A stretch of 64,000 nt of DNA from Autumnicola sp041679265 (GTDB lineage: Bacteria; Bacteroidota; Bacteroidia; Flavobacteriales; Flavobacteriaceae). The translations under genes and the position numbers were made by a program. Each line of letters begins with the position of its first letter. The first letter of the stretch is position 1. The stretch lies in NCBI RefSeq assembly GCF_041679265.1, contig NZ_JBGFSM010000004.1, positions 62,001 through 126,000 of the forward strand, written 5' to 3'. Below are positions 16,526 to 26,131 of this stretch, one piece after another. The notes beneath the pieces were generated by a model. The model was given only the letters and a program-made list of their open reading frames with translations, was not told the DNA's origin and ran no database searches.

Positions 16526-19500
16526 ATGTACATTAAATTACCAAGAAGTAAAAGCTGGCTAAACCGGAGAGGCAAAATGCTATTCTTCGCAGCTTTTTGT
16601 TTAATTACGCAATTAGTTGCGGCACAGGACGCCGTAACAGGTGTTGTAACGGATTCCCAGGGAGTTCCTCTGCTTGGGGTGAATGTTATTGAAAAGGGAA
16701 CAAACAACGGTACAACCACTAATTTTGATGGTGAATTCGAAATCGTTGTAGGCGACACCGGCACGCTGGTCTTTAGTTTTGTGGGCTTTCTATCCCAGGA
16801 AATTAACGTTTCTGCCGGAGAAGAAATTAGCGTTACGCTAGATGAAGATTCCCAAAGTCTTGAAGAAGTAGTGGTCATAGGTTATGGTACACAGCTTCAA
16901 GAAGATATTAGTGGTTCTGTATCCAGAATTAGCGCAGAGGAATTTGAAAATGTTCCTCAGGTAAGTGTGGACCAATTGATGCAGGGTCGTGCAGCAGGTG
17001 TAGCCGTTACCAAAAACTCAGGCCAGCCTGGGGCTGCAGTATCTGTAAGAATTCGTGGGGTAAACTCCATTACAGGTTCAAGTGAACCTCTTTACATTAT
17101 TGATGGTGTCCCGGTTTCAGGAGAAGCTGGTTCAGAAGGTTTAAGCCCTCTTGCCGCTTTAAACCCAAATGACATTGAATCTGTAAACGTTCTTAAAGAC
17201 GCATCTGCAACCGCTATTTATGGATCCAGGGGATCTAACGGGGTGGTATTGATTACTACCAAGAAGGGTAAAATAGGAAAAAGTAATTTATCCTATAGCG
17301 GCTATATAGCTGTACAGCGTCCAACCAACAAACTGGATGTGATGAACCTTCAGCAGTATGCTACTCACCAGAACAATGTTGCTGCCATTTACGAACTAGA
17401 TCCTCAAATGGAGTTCCTTAATCCAAGCTTATTAGGACCTGGAACAGACTGGCAGGCAGAGATTTTTGATGATGCGCTTCAGCAAAATCACCAGATTTCC
17501 TTCTCAGGAGCTCAGGAAGATATTAATTACTTTATTTCTTCTTCCTACACAGATCAGGAAGGTACTGTTATTGGATCTGCTTTTGACAGGCTAACGGTGA
17601 GGGCAAATATTAATGCCAATATTAAAGACTGGATTAAAACCGGTATTAATATTACTGCCAGTAGAACCAATGATCAAATTACTTTGAACAATGCCAGCAA
17701 CGGTATTATCTCTTTGTCGCTGCTTAACAACCCGGCAACCGCTGTATATAATCCAGATGGTTCTTTTGCGGGTCCTGTGACTGCAGATGAAATTGCCTAT
17801 GGTACAAGAAACCCAATTGCGGAGGCTCTAAGCATCCAAAATACAGTGGAAAGAAACCGTGTTCTCGGAAATATCTTCCTGGAATTTGATTTACCGTATA
17901 ATTTCTCATTCAGAACAGAGCTAGGTGGAGATTTCGGGAATACCTTAAGAGACAGGTTCCAACCTACTTACTCCTATGGTAACATTGAAAGTGGCCAAAA
18001 TCAATATAGTGCCACAAGAGAGAACAGTGACTTCTGGATCATGAAAAACTTGTTAACTTACACTAATACCTTTAACGAAGACCATGATCTTACGGTCCTT
18101 TTGGGACAGGAAGTTCAGGAGTCCAGCTGGCAGGGAGTAACTGCCCAGGATGGAAGATTTGTAAGCAACAGCCTACCCGTACTTGGGCAGGGTAACGCCA
18201 ATGATCTTGTAGACCAGTATATTGGGAGTTCTGCCCTGGAGTCTTATTTTGGTAGGGCCATTTACTCCTATAGTAACAGGTATAACGTAACGGCTTCCCT
18301 TAGAGCAGATGGGTCTTCTAAATTTGCTGAAGGTAATAAATGGGGATATTTCCCATCGGTTTCAGCATCCTGGAGAATTTCTAACGAATCTTTTATGGAA
18401 GATTTCGAAACCCTCCAGAATATTAAGCTATACGGAGGTTATGGGGAAGTTGGAAATCAAAACATTCCTAATTTCGCCTATGGGGTAAGACTTACTCCTA
18501 TCTCAACAGGTTTGGGAACAGGATTTGAGTACGCCAACTATAAGAACGAAGACCTTACCTGGGAATCGTCTACACAGACTAACCTTGGTATAGATTTTGC
18601 GCTATTTAACTCCAGGTTGAATACAACAGTAGAGGTTTATAACAAAGTGTCTAAAGACTTCCTTTTCCAATTTGCCAGTACAGATTTCATTACTGGTGGT
18701 GCATCTCCGGGAGCTATACAAGCACCGTATATAAATTTAGGAGAAATGGTGAATAAAGGTATAGACGTAACTTTAAGCTATAACACCATTGGAGATTCTG
18801 ATTTTAACTGGAGCTCTACCCTTACATTTTCTCATTACAAAAATGAAGTAACCAAACTGTTAGGAGATCTTGTAATTAACCAGGCACTTTATATAAGTGA
18901 TTCTAACCAGAACATTACCTTAACACAAGTAGGTGAACCTGTTGGGATGTTCTACGGATATCAGGTAGAAGGCCTTTTTAGAACTACTGCAGATTTAGAA
19001 AATGCCCCAATACAGTTTGGCAGACCGGTTGATGACGCGTTATTTGGAACTACCTGGTTAGGAGATATTAAATACAAAGATGTGAATGGAGATGGCGTGG
19101 TAGATAGTGATGACCGTACAGTAATTGGTAATCCACATCCAGACTTTACCTTTGGTTTCCAGAACAATTTCTCTTATAAAAACTTTGACCTGAGCGTATT
19201 CCTGCAAGGATCTTATGGAAACGACATCTTTAATGGTGTAAAGCGTACATTAACCGCGGGAAGTAGCTATTATGTTAATCAGTTTCCAATAGTATTGGAT
19301 TACTACAATATTAATAACACAGACGGGCAGCAACCAAGATTGGTAAGGGGTAGTGAGGCAAACCCAAACATCCGTATCTCAGACAGGTATATTGATGATG
19401 GTTCTTACTTAAGGGTTCAGAACTTAACCCTTGGATATACTCTTCCATCTGATGTTAGCGAAAGATTACATCTTAATAATCTTAAAATCTATGGAAGTGT

Positions 19501-19645
19501 TCAAAACCTTTATACCCTTACAAACTACGAGGGATACGATCCTGAAGTAGGTACTTTTAATCAAAACACCCTGTTGATGGGAGTAGATAATGGACGATAC
19601 CCATCTCCAAGGACTTTTACATTAGGACTGAATGTCGAATTATAA
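16526..19645 (+). CDS. SusC-like TonB-dependent outer-membrane transporter (mannan locus)
   Basis: The 1039-residue protein has an N-terminal signal with an unusually long basic n-region before 'LFFAAFCLITQLVAAQ'. A carboxypeptidase-regulatory-like (CarboxypepD_reg) domain follows (about 36-115), then the linker 'LEEVVVIGYGTQ', the plug (about 125-240, containing 'VRIRGVNSITGSSEPLYIIDG') and a 22-strand barrel ending in an aromatic-poor C-terminus 'GLNVEL'. Together with the following SusD it forms the pedal-bin importer for oligosaccharides. The SusD start lies 7 bases past the stop. Substrate (manno- or galactomanno-oligosaccharides) is inferred from the flanking GH26/GH27/GH5 genes. Confidence 0.95.
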   Translation: MYIKLPRSKSWLNRRGKMLFFAAFCLITQLVAAQDAVTGVVTDSQGVPLLGVNVIEKGTNNGTTTNFDGEFEIVVGDTGTLVFSFVGFLSQEINVSAGEEISVTLDEDSQSLEEVVVIGYGTQLQEDISGSVSRISAEEFENVPQVSVDQLMQGRAAGVAVTKNSGQPGAAVSVRIRGVNSITGSSEPLYIIDGVPVSGEAGSEGLSPLAALNPNDIESVNVLKDASATAIYGSRGSNGVVLITTKKGKIGKSNLSYSGYIAVQRPTNKLDVMNLQQYATHQNNVAAIYELDPQMEFLNPSLLGPGTDWQAEIFDDALQQNHQISFSGAQEDINYFISSSYTDQEGTVIGSAFDRLTVRANINANIKDWIKTGINITASRTNDQITLNNASNGIISLSLLNNPATAVYNPDGSFAGPVTADEIAYGTRNPIAEALSIQNTVERNRVLGNIFLEFDLPYNFSFRTELGGDFGNTLRDRFQPTYSYGNIESGQNQYSATRENSDFWIMKNLLTYTNTFNEDHDLTVLLGQEVQESSWQGVTAQDGRFVSNSLPVLGQGNANDLVDQYIGSSALESYFGRAIYSYSNRYNVTASLRADGSSKFAEGNKWGYFPSVSASWRISNESFMEDFETLQNIKLYGGYGEVGNQNIPNFAYGVRLTPISTGLGTGFEYANYKNEDLTWESSTQTNLGIDFALFNSRLNTTVEVYNKVSKDFLFQFASTDFITGGASPGAIQAPYINLGEMVNKGIDVTLSYNTIGDSDFNWSSTLTFSHYKNEVTKLLGDLVINQALYISDSNQNITLTQVGEPVGMFYGYQVEGLFRTTADLENAPIQFGRPVDDALFGTTWLGDIKYKDVNGDGVVDSDDRTVIGNPHPDFTFGFQNNFSYKNFDLSVFLQGSYGNDIFNGVKRTLTAGSSYYVNQFPIVLDYYNINNTDGQQPRLVRGSEANPNIRISDRYIDDGSYLRVQNLTLGYTLPSDVSERLHLNNLKIYGSVQNLYTLTNYEGYDPEVGTFNQNTLLMGVDNGRYPSPRTFTLGLNVEL

Positions 19646-19652
19646 AAAAAAT

Positions 19653-21194
19653 ATGATGAAGAATTATTTTAAATCTAAGATTTTAGTTGTAGTTGCGGCT
19701 GTTTTTTGCTTCGCATCTTGCAGTGAAGATTTCCTGGACAGACCGCCGGAAGATTCTTATAACGTGGAGGAATTCTATTCTACCAATGCTGAAGTTGCTG
19801 CTGCTGCAAATCACCTTTATTCCCGACCATGGTTTAACTTTGTGAGCAATGTTTCCTGGGGAATTGGAGAACTTAGTTCCGGGAATGCCCGTACATGGGA
19901 TGCCCGAAACTCAGAGTTTGGAACTTTTGCCATTACCGGTGCTCATGGTACCCTTACCCAGGCATGGGAGAGCCTTTATGCGGTTATTGCCCAGGCAAAC
20001 TCAGTAATAAATACCTTACCTACAAATGTAAGTGCAGACATATCTGAGGATGTAACCAATAACTCTGTTGCAGAAGCAAGGATGATAAGGGCTACTGCCT
20101 ATTTCTACCTGGTACGTATTTTTGGATCGGTTCCAATTATTGAAGATAATACCCAATATGTATTGGACCCACAGGTTCCACGTAACCGTGTAGAAGACAT
20201 TTACCAGTTCATCACAATGGATCTTGAGTATGCTGTTGAAAATCTTTACGACAGGACTTCTAACCCAAATTATGAAGTAGGACGTGTTTCCAGTAATTCT
20301 GCTAAAGCTATGCTTGCAAAAGTGTATCTGTACGAAGAAAACTGGGATATGGCTTATCAATTATCTAATGAAGTTATAAATTCCGGCGCCTTTAGCCTTA
20401 TGGAAGATTATAATGATCTTTTCCTTCTTGAAAATGATAACAATGTAGAATCTGTTTTTGCTTTGCAGTGGACTGATTCCGGTAGTTATTCTGAAGGAAA
20501 TGCACTGCAGTCTTTCTATGGTTCATCAGGGATTACTGGTTTCGCTGACGGATGGTCCGCATTAGGGCCCTCAATTAGCTTACAGGAAGCCTATGAAGAA
20601 GGTGACCGTAGATACTATGCTACCATTATGGAACCAGGTGCTTATTATCCTGATCTAAACGGTGGATATACCGTTCCTGAAAGTACAAACTTCCAGGGAA
20701 CCGGAGTAGGAATTAAAAAATATGTAGTAGGTAATGTTGGTGGTGCTCAGCAAAGTTATCCAAACAACACTTACATTATGCGATATGCAGAAGTATTGTT
20801 AATTAAAGCTGAAGCCGCTATCAAAGGTGGAGGCCCGGCTAACGAAGGATTACAAGCTCTTAACGAGGTTCGTGAAAGAGCAGAGCTGGATCCTTTGGAT
20901 TCCTATACTTTTGAAGATGTTTTCCATGAGAGAAGAGTTGAATTAGCTCTGGAAGGAGAATTCTGGTATGACGTAGTAAGACAGGGACCTGATTTTGCTG
21001 TAGACTTTCTTGCAGACCAGGAAAAAGGTACCTATGATCAAAGCGTTACCCCTGCAGTAGTGACTTCAGAGAAGTTCACTCCTACTATGGATGACCTTTT
21101 ATTTCCTTATCCTACAAACGAGATCCAGAACAACCCTGCGTTGTTGGAAGAACCTGTGCCTTACGACTTTAATCAAAGTGAAGATCAGGAGTAA
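19653..21194 (+). CDS. SusD-like surface oligosaccharide-binding lipoprotein (mannan locus)
   Basis: I start the gene at the first of two adjacent ATGs (19653), 7 bases after the SusC stop; an in-frame ATG further upstream lies within SusC. The product of about 513 residues has a lipoprotein signal with 'CFASC' (Cys23) and the classic SusD mature start 'SEDFLDRPPEDSY'. The tetratricopeptide-type helical SusD/RagB fold follows, with 'AEARMIRATAYFYLVRIFGSVPII' split across the typical TPR helix, and 'RAELDPLDSYTFEDVFHERRVELALEGEFWYDVVR' toward the end. It caps the SusC barrel on the cell surface. Confidence 0.95.
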   Translation: MMKNYFKSKILVVVAAVFCFASCSEDFLDRPPEDSYNVEEFYSTNAEVAAAANHLYSRPWFNFVSNVSWGIGELSSGNARTWDARNSEFGTFAITGAHGTLTQAWESLYAVIAQANSVINTLPTNVSADISEDVTNNSVAEARMIRATAYFYLVRIFGSVPIIEDNTQYVLDPQVPRNRVEDIYQFITMDLEYAVENLYDRTSNPNYEVGRVSSNSAKAMLAKVYLYEENWDMAYQLSNEVINSGAFSLMEDYNDLFLLENDNNVESVFALQWTDSGSYSEGNALQSFYGSSGITGFADGWSALGPSISLQEAYEEGDRRYYATIMEPGAYYPDLNGGYTVPESTNFQGTGVGIKKYVVGNVGGAQQSYPNNTYIMRYAEVLLIKAEAAIKGGGPANEGLQALNEVRERAELDPLDSYTFEDVFHERRVELALEGEFWYDVVRQGPDFAVDFLADQEKGTYDQSVTPAVVTSEKFTPTMDDLLFPYPTNEIQNNPALLEEPVPYDFNQSEDQE

Positions 21195-21214
21195 TTAATC
21201 TAATAATCTGAATT

Positions 21215-22294
21215 ATGAAAAATATATTTTTTAACAAAAAAGGATTTTACCCGCTCCTGTTACTGGCATTGGTTTTTTCAACAGTTTCCTGCGAAAGTGA
21301 GTTTGATGTAGACGAAATTGAAGGAGGGAATGAACCACCTGTAATTGAAAGCGTTAGTGAAGTACAGGAGGACATTCCTGTTACACAAGGGGTACTTGAG
21401 AATACCTATATTGTAAGAGGTAAAAACTTTGCCACACTTACAGAAATATACATTAACGGGATGCGGGCAGGATTTAATCCAGCCCTCACTACAGATAATT
21501 TAACCTTTGTTACTATTCCGGAAGAAGCACCTTATGTGGGCCAGGAAAACAAGTTAAGGTTTGTAAATCTGGCCGGAGAGTCATCTTATGATTTCTCTCT
21601 GCTTACCATTGAGGACTTTACAGAAGCCACTACTGAAGATGGAATAAAAACTGTGACGCTCACCGGTGGTGATTTTACAGAAACTTCTTCTGTACTTTTT
21701 GTATCAGGAACTGAAGAAGCGGGGAACCTTGTAGAAAGACCTGCTGAAATTCTATCAGTTTCAGAAACAGAAGTAACTGTTGCTGTACCAGACGGGGTAG
21801 AACAGGCATATATTTATGTTGAAACTGCCAGAGGTGCTGTAGCACAATCTGACTCTTATGGATTTAGTTATTCAATTTACATAGACTCTCTTAACGAAGA
21901 CTGGACAATGAGCCAATGGGGTGGTACTTACGACCTACAGGTTACAAATCCTGCACTTGGACAATATTCCATCCAAAGTGTTAGAGAAGGTTGGTCTGGA
22001 CTAACTTTTAATCCTACAACACCAATTTCTTTTACCGAGTACGATGCTATAACTGTTTCAATATATGGAACCGGTGACCCGGGAGATATGGTAAATGTTG
22101 CTTTAAATGATTTTGCCGCAACAGTAGGGGTTGAACTTGTACCAAACCAATGGACTAAATTTGTTATCCCATTATCAGATTTCTATCCAAATGGAGGAGC
22201 TCCTGCTACTATTACCAGGATAGACTTCCAGGAAGCATCTAATACAGGAAAACCGCAATACATCTTCTACGTGGATGACTTTGGATTCCTATAG
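21215..22294 (+). CDS. TIG/IPT-domain surface glycan-binding lipoprotein with C-terminal binding module
   Basis: This 359-residue lipoprotein has Cys27 in 'STVSC' and two Ig-like TIG/IPT domains (about 45-130 and 131-215), each with the 'VRGKNF' or 'LTGGDF' type strand. Residues about 218-359 form a module that also occurs twice in the next protein: it has 'WGGTYDL', 'QWTKFVIPLSDF' and ends in 'IFYVDDFGFL'. TIG domains act as spacers in SusE/F-position surface glycan-binding proteins, so the C-terminal module is probably the sugar-binding part. It lies 20 bases after SusD and is co-transcribed. No enzyme motif is present. Confidence 0.85.
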   Translation: MKNIFFNKKGFYPLLLLALVFSTVSCESEFDVDEIEGGNEPPVIESVSEVQEDIPVTQGVLENTYIVRGKNFATLTEIYINGMRAGFNPALTTDNLTFVTIPEEAPYVGQENKLRFVNLAGESSYDFSLLTIEDFTEATTEDGIKTVTLTGGDFTETSSVLFVSGTEEAGNLVERPAEILSVSETEVTVAVPDGVEQAYIYVETARGAVAQSDSYGFSYSIYIDSLNEDWTMSQWGGTYDLQVTNPALGQYSIQSVREGWSGLTFNPTTPISFTEYDAITVSIYGTGDPGDMVNVALNDFAATVGVELVPNQWTKFVIPLSDFYPNGGAPATITRIDFQEASNTGKPQYIFYVDDFGFL

Positions 22295-22341
22295 TCAATT
22301 GCGTACGTAAGAAGAATTCAACTTAATGAATAAAGAAGGAA

Positions 22342-22371
22342 CCAGGGAATCTGGAGTGTTAGATTCCCTGG
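22342..22371 (+). other. Intercistronic RNA hairpin
   Basis: A perfect 11-base stem, CCAGGGAATCT (22342-22352) with AGATTCCCTGG (22361-22371), encloses an 8-base loop between the TIG lipoprotein and fasciclin genes. There is no T-run after it, so it is more likely an RNA-processing or stability element than a terminator. Confidence 0.6.
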
Positions 22372-22402
22372 AAACTTTCGAGTTCAAAAACAACATTAGA
22401 AA

Positions 22403-24754
22403 ATGAAAATAATAAAACTACAATATCTATTATTGTTCGCAATAGTGGCGAGCCTTTACTCCTGCGACGATGATGATGAACTCTATCCACAACTTGGGGA
22501 AGATCCCAGGAACCTGAATGAAATCCTTTCGGAAACTCCAGACCTTTCTGTTTTATACCAGGCAATTGTAGCAGCAGATCTTGATTCCACTTTAAGAGAG
22601 ACCAGTACTTATACGGTTTTTGCTCCTACAAATGCAGCTTTTGAAGGGGTGGATCTATCTTCCCTTTCTGAAGAAGAAAGGCAAAATGTCTTGCTTAACC
22701 ATGTGATCAATACTACCACTGCTGACTTTGCCTCTACCTTTTCTACAGGGTATTTATCTACAATGGCAACAGGACCCGAGGAAACCAATCTTAGCATTTA
22801 TGTAAATACCAGCAATGGAATTACTTTGAACCAGGATGTTTCCCTTGTTCCAAATTCTTCAGATGTAGGCTCTACTAACGGGGTGCTTCACGTGGTAGAC
22901 GGAATACTAATGCCTCCCTCTGTTTTAGATCATGCTGAAGCAAATCCTGAATTTTCCACTTTTACTGAAGCTGTGGAAATGGCCGGCCTTACCGATGCGC
23001 TTTCTGTTATGGAAGTTACTGATACTGAAAACCCTAACTATCCTCTAACAGTATTTGTTCCTACCAATGCAGCATTTGAAAATTTAATGATGCAATTAAA
23101 CGGAGCCTTTGGATGGTCCAGTCTTAGTGATATTCCTACAGATGTTTTAAAAGAAATTTTACAATATCATGTAATCGGAGGTGAAAATTTAGTTGCTGAA
23201 ACTCTTGCCAATACAGAACAAACTCCAATGCTTGGAGAAACTTTCTCTATAGATGCAGACGGTGTTATCTCAGATGCCAGCTACTCCACTTCTAATGTTA
23301 CTACGGCCGATATCCAGGGAACCAACGGCGTAATTCATGCCATAGATAAAGTTTTACTTCCAAATGATGTTTTCCAGAGCATTCTTGATGAAACTTTAAA
23401 TCTTAAAGACAGGCTTGAGGACAGAGGCTATACTTCTTTTCTTGCAGCTGCAGAAAAAGCTGGCTTAACAAGTTCTTTGGAGACAGAAGAATTAACTGTT
23501 TTTGTCCCATCCAATGAAGCTTTCAACACTTTCTTATCTACAATCGAGAATTTTGATAGCCTGGACGATTTTGAAACTCCGGAAGAAATTGAATTGCTTA
23601 AAAGTGTACTGGAGTACCACTTACATGCCGGTACAGTGATGAGCAGCGCTTTAACAGATGGTGCATTATCTACTGTTCAGGGAGACGAATTAACTGTAGA
23701 GACCGGCGCAGGAAGGCTTGTACCTTCTTATGAGTATGCTCCTAACGCAAACTTGCAAACCACCAATATTGGTGCGATGAACGGGGTGATACACCAGATT
23801 GGTAATGTATTGGTTTCCGCTGAAGATGCAGCTGCACTGGGTTATCCGGTACCTGCTACAGGCGCTCCTGAGTTTGCTTTGCCTGTTTATTATGATACTG
23901 TAGAATCTGGCTTCCAGGATTCCTGGGATGGCTGGGGAGGAACCTACACCTTTAATAATACAGAAAACGTATCTAACGGTAGCAACTCTATAAAACTAGA
24001 ATACGAAGCAGGATCTTATGGTGCTATCCAGATTGGTGGCCCCAGTCCTACTCCGGATATTTCTTCTTACACCACCTTCCACTTCTCAGCTTACGGTGCA
24101 CCAGGATCTGGTACAACAAATGTGTTGGTATCTTTGTGTGACTGTGATGCAGGAGTAGAAATTCAGGTAGAAGAAGGAGAATGGACTACTTACTCTATTC
24201 CAATCAGTAATTTTACTGATACCTCATTAGGTGCTATAAGGTTTAAAAACAATGACGAAGCGGCCAGCACCATTTATGTTGATGATATAGGTTTTGATTT
24301 AATGGCTCCAGCTGCTCCCAGCTTTGCCTTGCCTGTCTATTATGATGAAGGTACAGAATCTGGTTTCAACGATACCTGGGATGGTTGGGGAGGCACCTAT
24401 ACCTGGGCAAGTACAGAACAGGTTCAGGATGGTACCACAGCTGTTAAGCTGGAATATGATGCAGACTCCTATGGCGCAATGCAAATAGGTGGTGCAGATC
24501 CTATTCCGGATCTTTCAGGATACTCTACCTTTAACTTCTCTGCTTACGGAGCTCCTGGCTCGGGAACTAAAACCCTTCTGGTATCCCTTTGTGGATGTGA
24601 TGCAGGAGTAGAAGTTCAGGTAGTGGAAGGAGAATGGACAGATTTTAGCATACCTTTATCCAGCTTCACCGACACTTCTTTAGGAGAAATAAGGATAAAA
24701 AACAATGTAAGTGACTCCTATACCATATATGTGGATAACATAGGATTCAATTAA
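22403..24754 (+). CDS. Surface lipoprotein with three fasciclin (FAS1) domains and two tandem glycan-binding-like modules
   Basis: The 783-residue lipoprotein has Cys21 in 'SLYSC' and an acidic DDDDE stretch right after it, which favours surface export. Three FAS1 domains follow (about 33-170, 175-320, 325-475), each with the family signatures 'TVFAPTNAAF', 'TVFVPTNAAF' or 'TVFVPSNEAF' and 'NGVLHVVD', 'NGVIHAID' or 'NGVIHQI'. Residues about 491-632 and 641-783 are two copies of the module found at the C-terminus of the preceding protein, with 'WDGWGGTYT', a C-x-C pair ('SLCDCDAG', 'SLCGCDAG') and 'IYVDDIGF' or 'IYVDNIGF'. FAS1 domains mediate adhesion; the modules probably bind the glycan. 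It would then be an adhesin or glycan-capturing protein within the SusCD operon. Confidence 0.85.
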   Translation: MKIIKLQYLLLFAIVASLYSCDDDDELYPQLGEDPRNLNEILSETPDLSVLYQAIVAADLDSTLRETSTYTVFAPTNAAFEGVDLSSLSEEERQNVLLNHVINTTTADFASTFSTGYLSTMATGPEETNLSIYVNTSNGITLNQDVSLVPNSSDVGSTNGVLHVVDGILMPPSVLDHAEANPEFSTFTEAVEMAGLTDALSVMEVTDTENPNYPLTVFVPTNAAFENLMMQLNGAFGWSSLSDIPTDVLKEILQYHVIGGENLVAETLANTEQTPMLGETFSIDADGVISDASYSTSNVTTADIQGTNGVIHAIDKVLLPNDVFQSILDETLNLKDRLEDRGYTSFLAAAEKAGLTSSLETEELTVFVPSNEAFNTFLSTIENFDSLDDFETPEEIELLKSVLEYHLHAGTVMSSALTDGALSTVQGDELTVETGAGRLVPSYEYAPNANLQTTNIGAMNGVIHQIGNVLVSAEDAAALGYPVPATGAPEFALPVYYDTVESGFQDSWDGWGGTYTFNNTENVSNGSNSIKLEYEAGSYGAIQIGGPSPTPDISSYTTFHFSAYGAPGSGTTNVLVSLCDCDAGVEIQVEEGEWTTYSIPISNFTDTSLGAIRFKNNDEAASTIYVDDIGFDLMAPAAPSFALPVYYDEGTESGFNDTWDGWGGTYTWASTEQVQDGTTAVKLEYDADSYGAMQIGGADPIPDLSGYSTFNFSAYGAPGSGTKTLLVSLCGCDAGVEVQVVEGEWTDFSIPLSSFTDTSLGEIRIKNNVSDSYTIYVDNIGFN
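23873..24754 (+). repeat. Tandem duplication of a roughly 450-base binding-module unit
   Basis: The two C-terminal modules of the fasciclin lipoprotein start with the same phrase 'FALPVYYD' at 23873 and 24323, exactly 450 bases apart. They are similar along their whole length at protein level and still visibly alike in DNA, suggesting a fairly recent internal duplication. Confidence 0.85.
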
Positions 24755-24775
24755 AATAAGAATTAGCCTTAATGC

Positions 24776-24815
24776 AATATTCCCTGTAAATCATTTTTTA
24801 CAGGGAATATTTTTT
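24776..24815 (+). terminator. Rho-independent terminator at the end of the SusCD operon
   Basis: A perfect 15-base stem, AATATTCCCTGTAAA (24776-24790) with TTTACAGGGAATATT (24797-24811), has a 6-base loop and is followed by a T-run. It closes the GH5/SusCD/fasciclin transcript, so GH27 downstream probably has its own promoter or depends on readthrough. Confidence 0.88.
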
Positions 24816-24852
24816 ACATGATATATCCAATCCAGAATTAATAATTAAACAG

Positions 24853-26061
24853 ATGAAAAATAAGATCTCACTACTGCTTTGCCTGGCATTAAGTTTTACA
24901 GGTATAGCCCAAAAATTTGATAATCTCGCTGAAACACCGCCCATGGGCTGGAATTCCTGGAACAAATTTGCCTGCAACATTAATGAACAGGTCATAAAAG
25001 ACGCCGCCGATGCAATGGTGGAAAGTGGAATGAAAGACGCAGGTTATGAATATATTATTATTGATGATTGCTGGCATGGGCAACGTGATGAAAATGGTTT
25101 TATTCATGAAGATGAAGAAAAATTTCCTTCCGGAATGAAGGCCCTTGTGGATTATGTGCATTCCAAAGGCCTGAAATTTGGAATTTATTCAGATGCGGGA
25201 ACCGAGACCTGTGGCGGGGAACCCGGCAGCCGCGGGCATGAATACCAGGACGCGATCACCTATGCCAAATGGGGCGTGGATTATCTTAAATACGATTGGT
25301 GCAATACCGGAACGCAAAACGCTGAAGCTTCTTATACCACCATGCGAAATGCCCTTTATGAAGCCGGCCGCCCCGTATTATTTGCTATTTGCGAATGGGG
25401 AGATAACCAGCCATGGGAATGGGCAGAGGATATTGGCCACATGTGGAGAACCACAGGAGACATTTATCCCTGTTGGGACTGCGAAGAAGATCACGGTGAC
25501 TGGTCTTCCTGGGGAGTTTTAAGAATTCTTGACATGCAGGATGGCCTTAGAAAATATGCCGGCCCCGGCCACTGGAACGATCCTGATATGATGGAAGTTG
25601 GCAACGGAATGTCTCTAAATGAAGACCGCGCCCATTTTACCATGTGGAGCATGTTGGCAGCGCCTCTTATTGCCGGTAATGATCTTAGCAATATGAGGGA
25701 AGAAACCATAGCTATACTTACCAATGAAAAGATGATCGCCATTAACCAGGACTCCCTGGGGGTGCAGGCCTTTAAATATAATGATGAAGAGGGATTGGAA
25801 ACCTGGTTTAAACCCCTTTCAAACGGAGATTGGGCTGTGACTTTCCTGAACCGGGCTGATGAAGCAAGAGATGTGGAATTTGACTGGAAAGAACATCAAA
25901 TTGAAGACCCGGATTTTGATTATTCCGTTGATTTCAGCAATACCACTTTTGAAATGGAAAATGTATGGAAAGATCAAAAATTAAAAAATACCAATAGAAC
26001 TCTAAAAGTTAAAGTTCCGTCTCACGATGTATTAACACTAAGGCTTTCTCCTAAAAAATAA
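24853..26061 (+). CDS. GH27 alpha-galactosidase, secreted
   Basis: The 402-residue protein has a Sec signal peptide ending near 'FTGIAQ'. The GH27 barrel follows with 'PPMGWNSWN', 'IIIDDCW', the nucleophile Asp148 in 'DYLKYDWCN' and the likely acid/base Asp203 in 'WRTTGDIYPCW'. 'GHWNDPDMMEVGN' is a further family block. A C-terminal beta domain (about 300-402) completes the usual two-domain layout. It removes alpha-1,6-galactose from galactomannan or its oligosaccharides, complementing the GH26 enzymes. It is flanked by terminators on both sides, so it is probably a single-gene transcript. Confidence 0.95.
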   Translation: MKNKISLLLCLALSFTGIAQKFDNLAETPPMGWNSWNKFACNINEQVIKDAADAMVESGMKDAGYEYIIIDDCWHGQRDENGFIHEDEEKFPSGMKALVDYVHSKGLKFGIYSDAGTETCGGEPGSRGHEYQDAITYAKWGVDYLKYDWCNTGTQNAEASYTTMRNALYEAGRPVLFAICEWGDNQPWEWAEDIGHMWRTTGDIYPCWDCEEDHGDWSSWGVLRILDMQDGLRKYAGPGHWNDPDMMEVGNGMSLNEDRAHFTMWSMLAAPLIAGNDLSNMREETIAILTNEKMIAINQDSLGVQAFKYNDEEGLETWFKPLSNGDWAVTFLNRADEARDVEFDWKEHQIEDPDFDYSVDFSNTTFEMENVWKDQKLKNTNRTLKVKVPSHDVLTLRLSPKK

Positions 26062-26074
26062 TTTCTTCCATTAT

Positions 26075-26115
26075 AAAAAAGGGGCTGAGTTTTGTAAAAT
26101 TCGGCCCCTTTTTTT
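26075..26115. terminator. Bidirectional terminator between GH27 and the exported AGE gene
   Basis: AAAAAAGGGGC (26075-26085) pairs with GCCCCTTTTTT (from 26104), with A- and T-runs giving termination on both strands. It lies between the convergent gene ends at 26061 and 26132. Confidence 0.85.
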
Positions 26116-26131
26116 ATTTAAAGCGCCCGGC

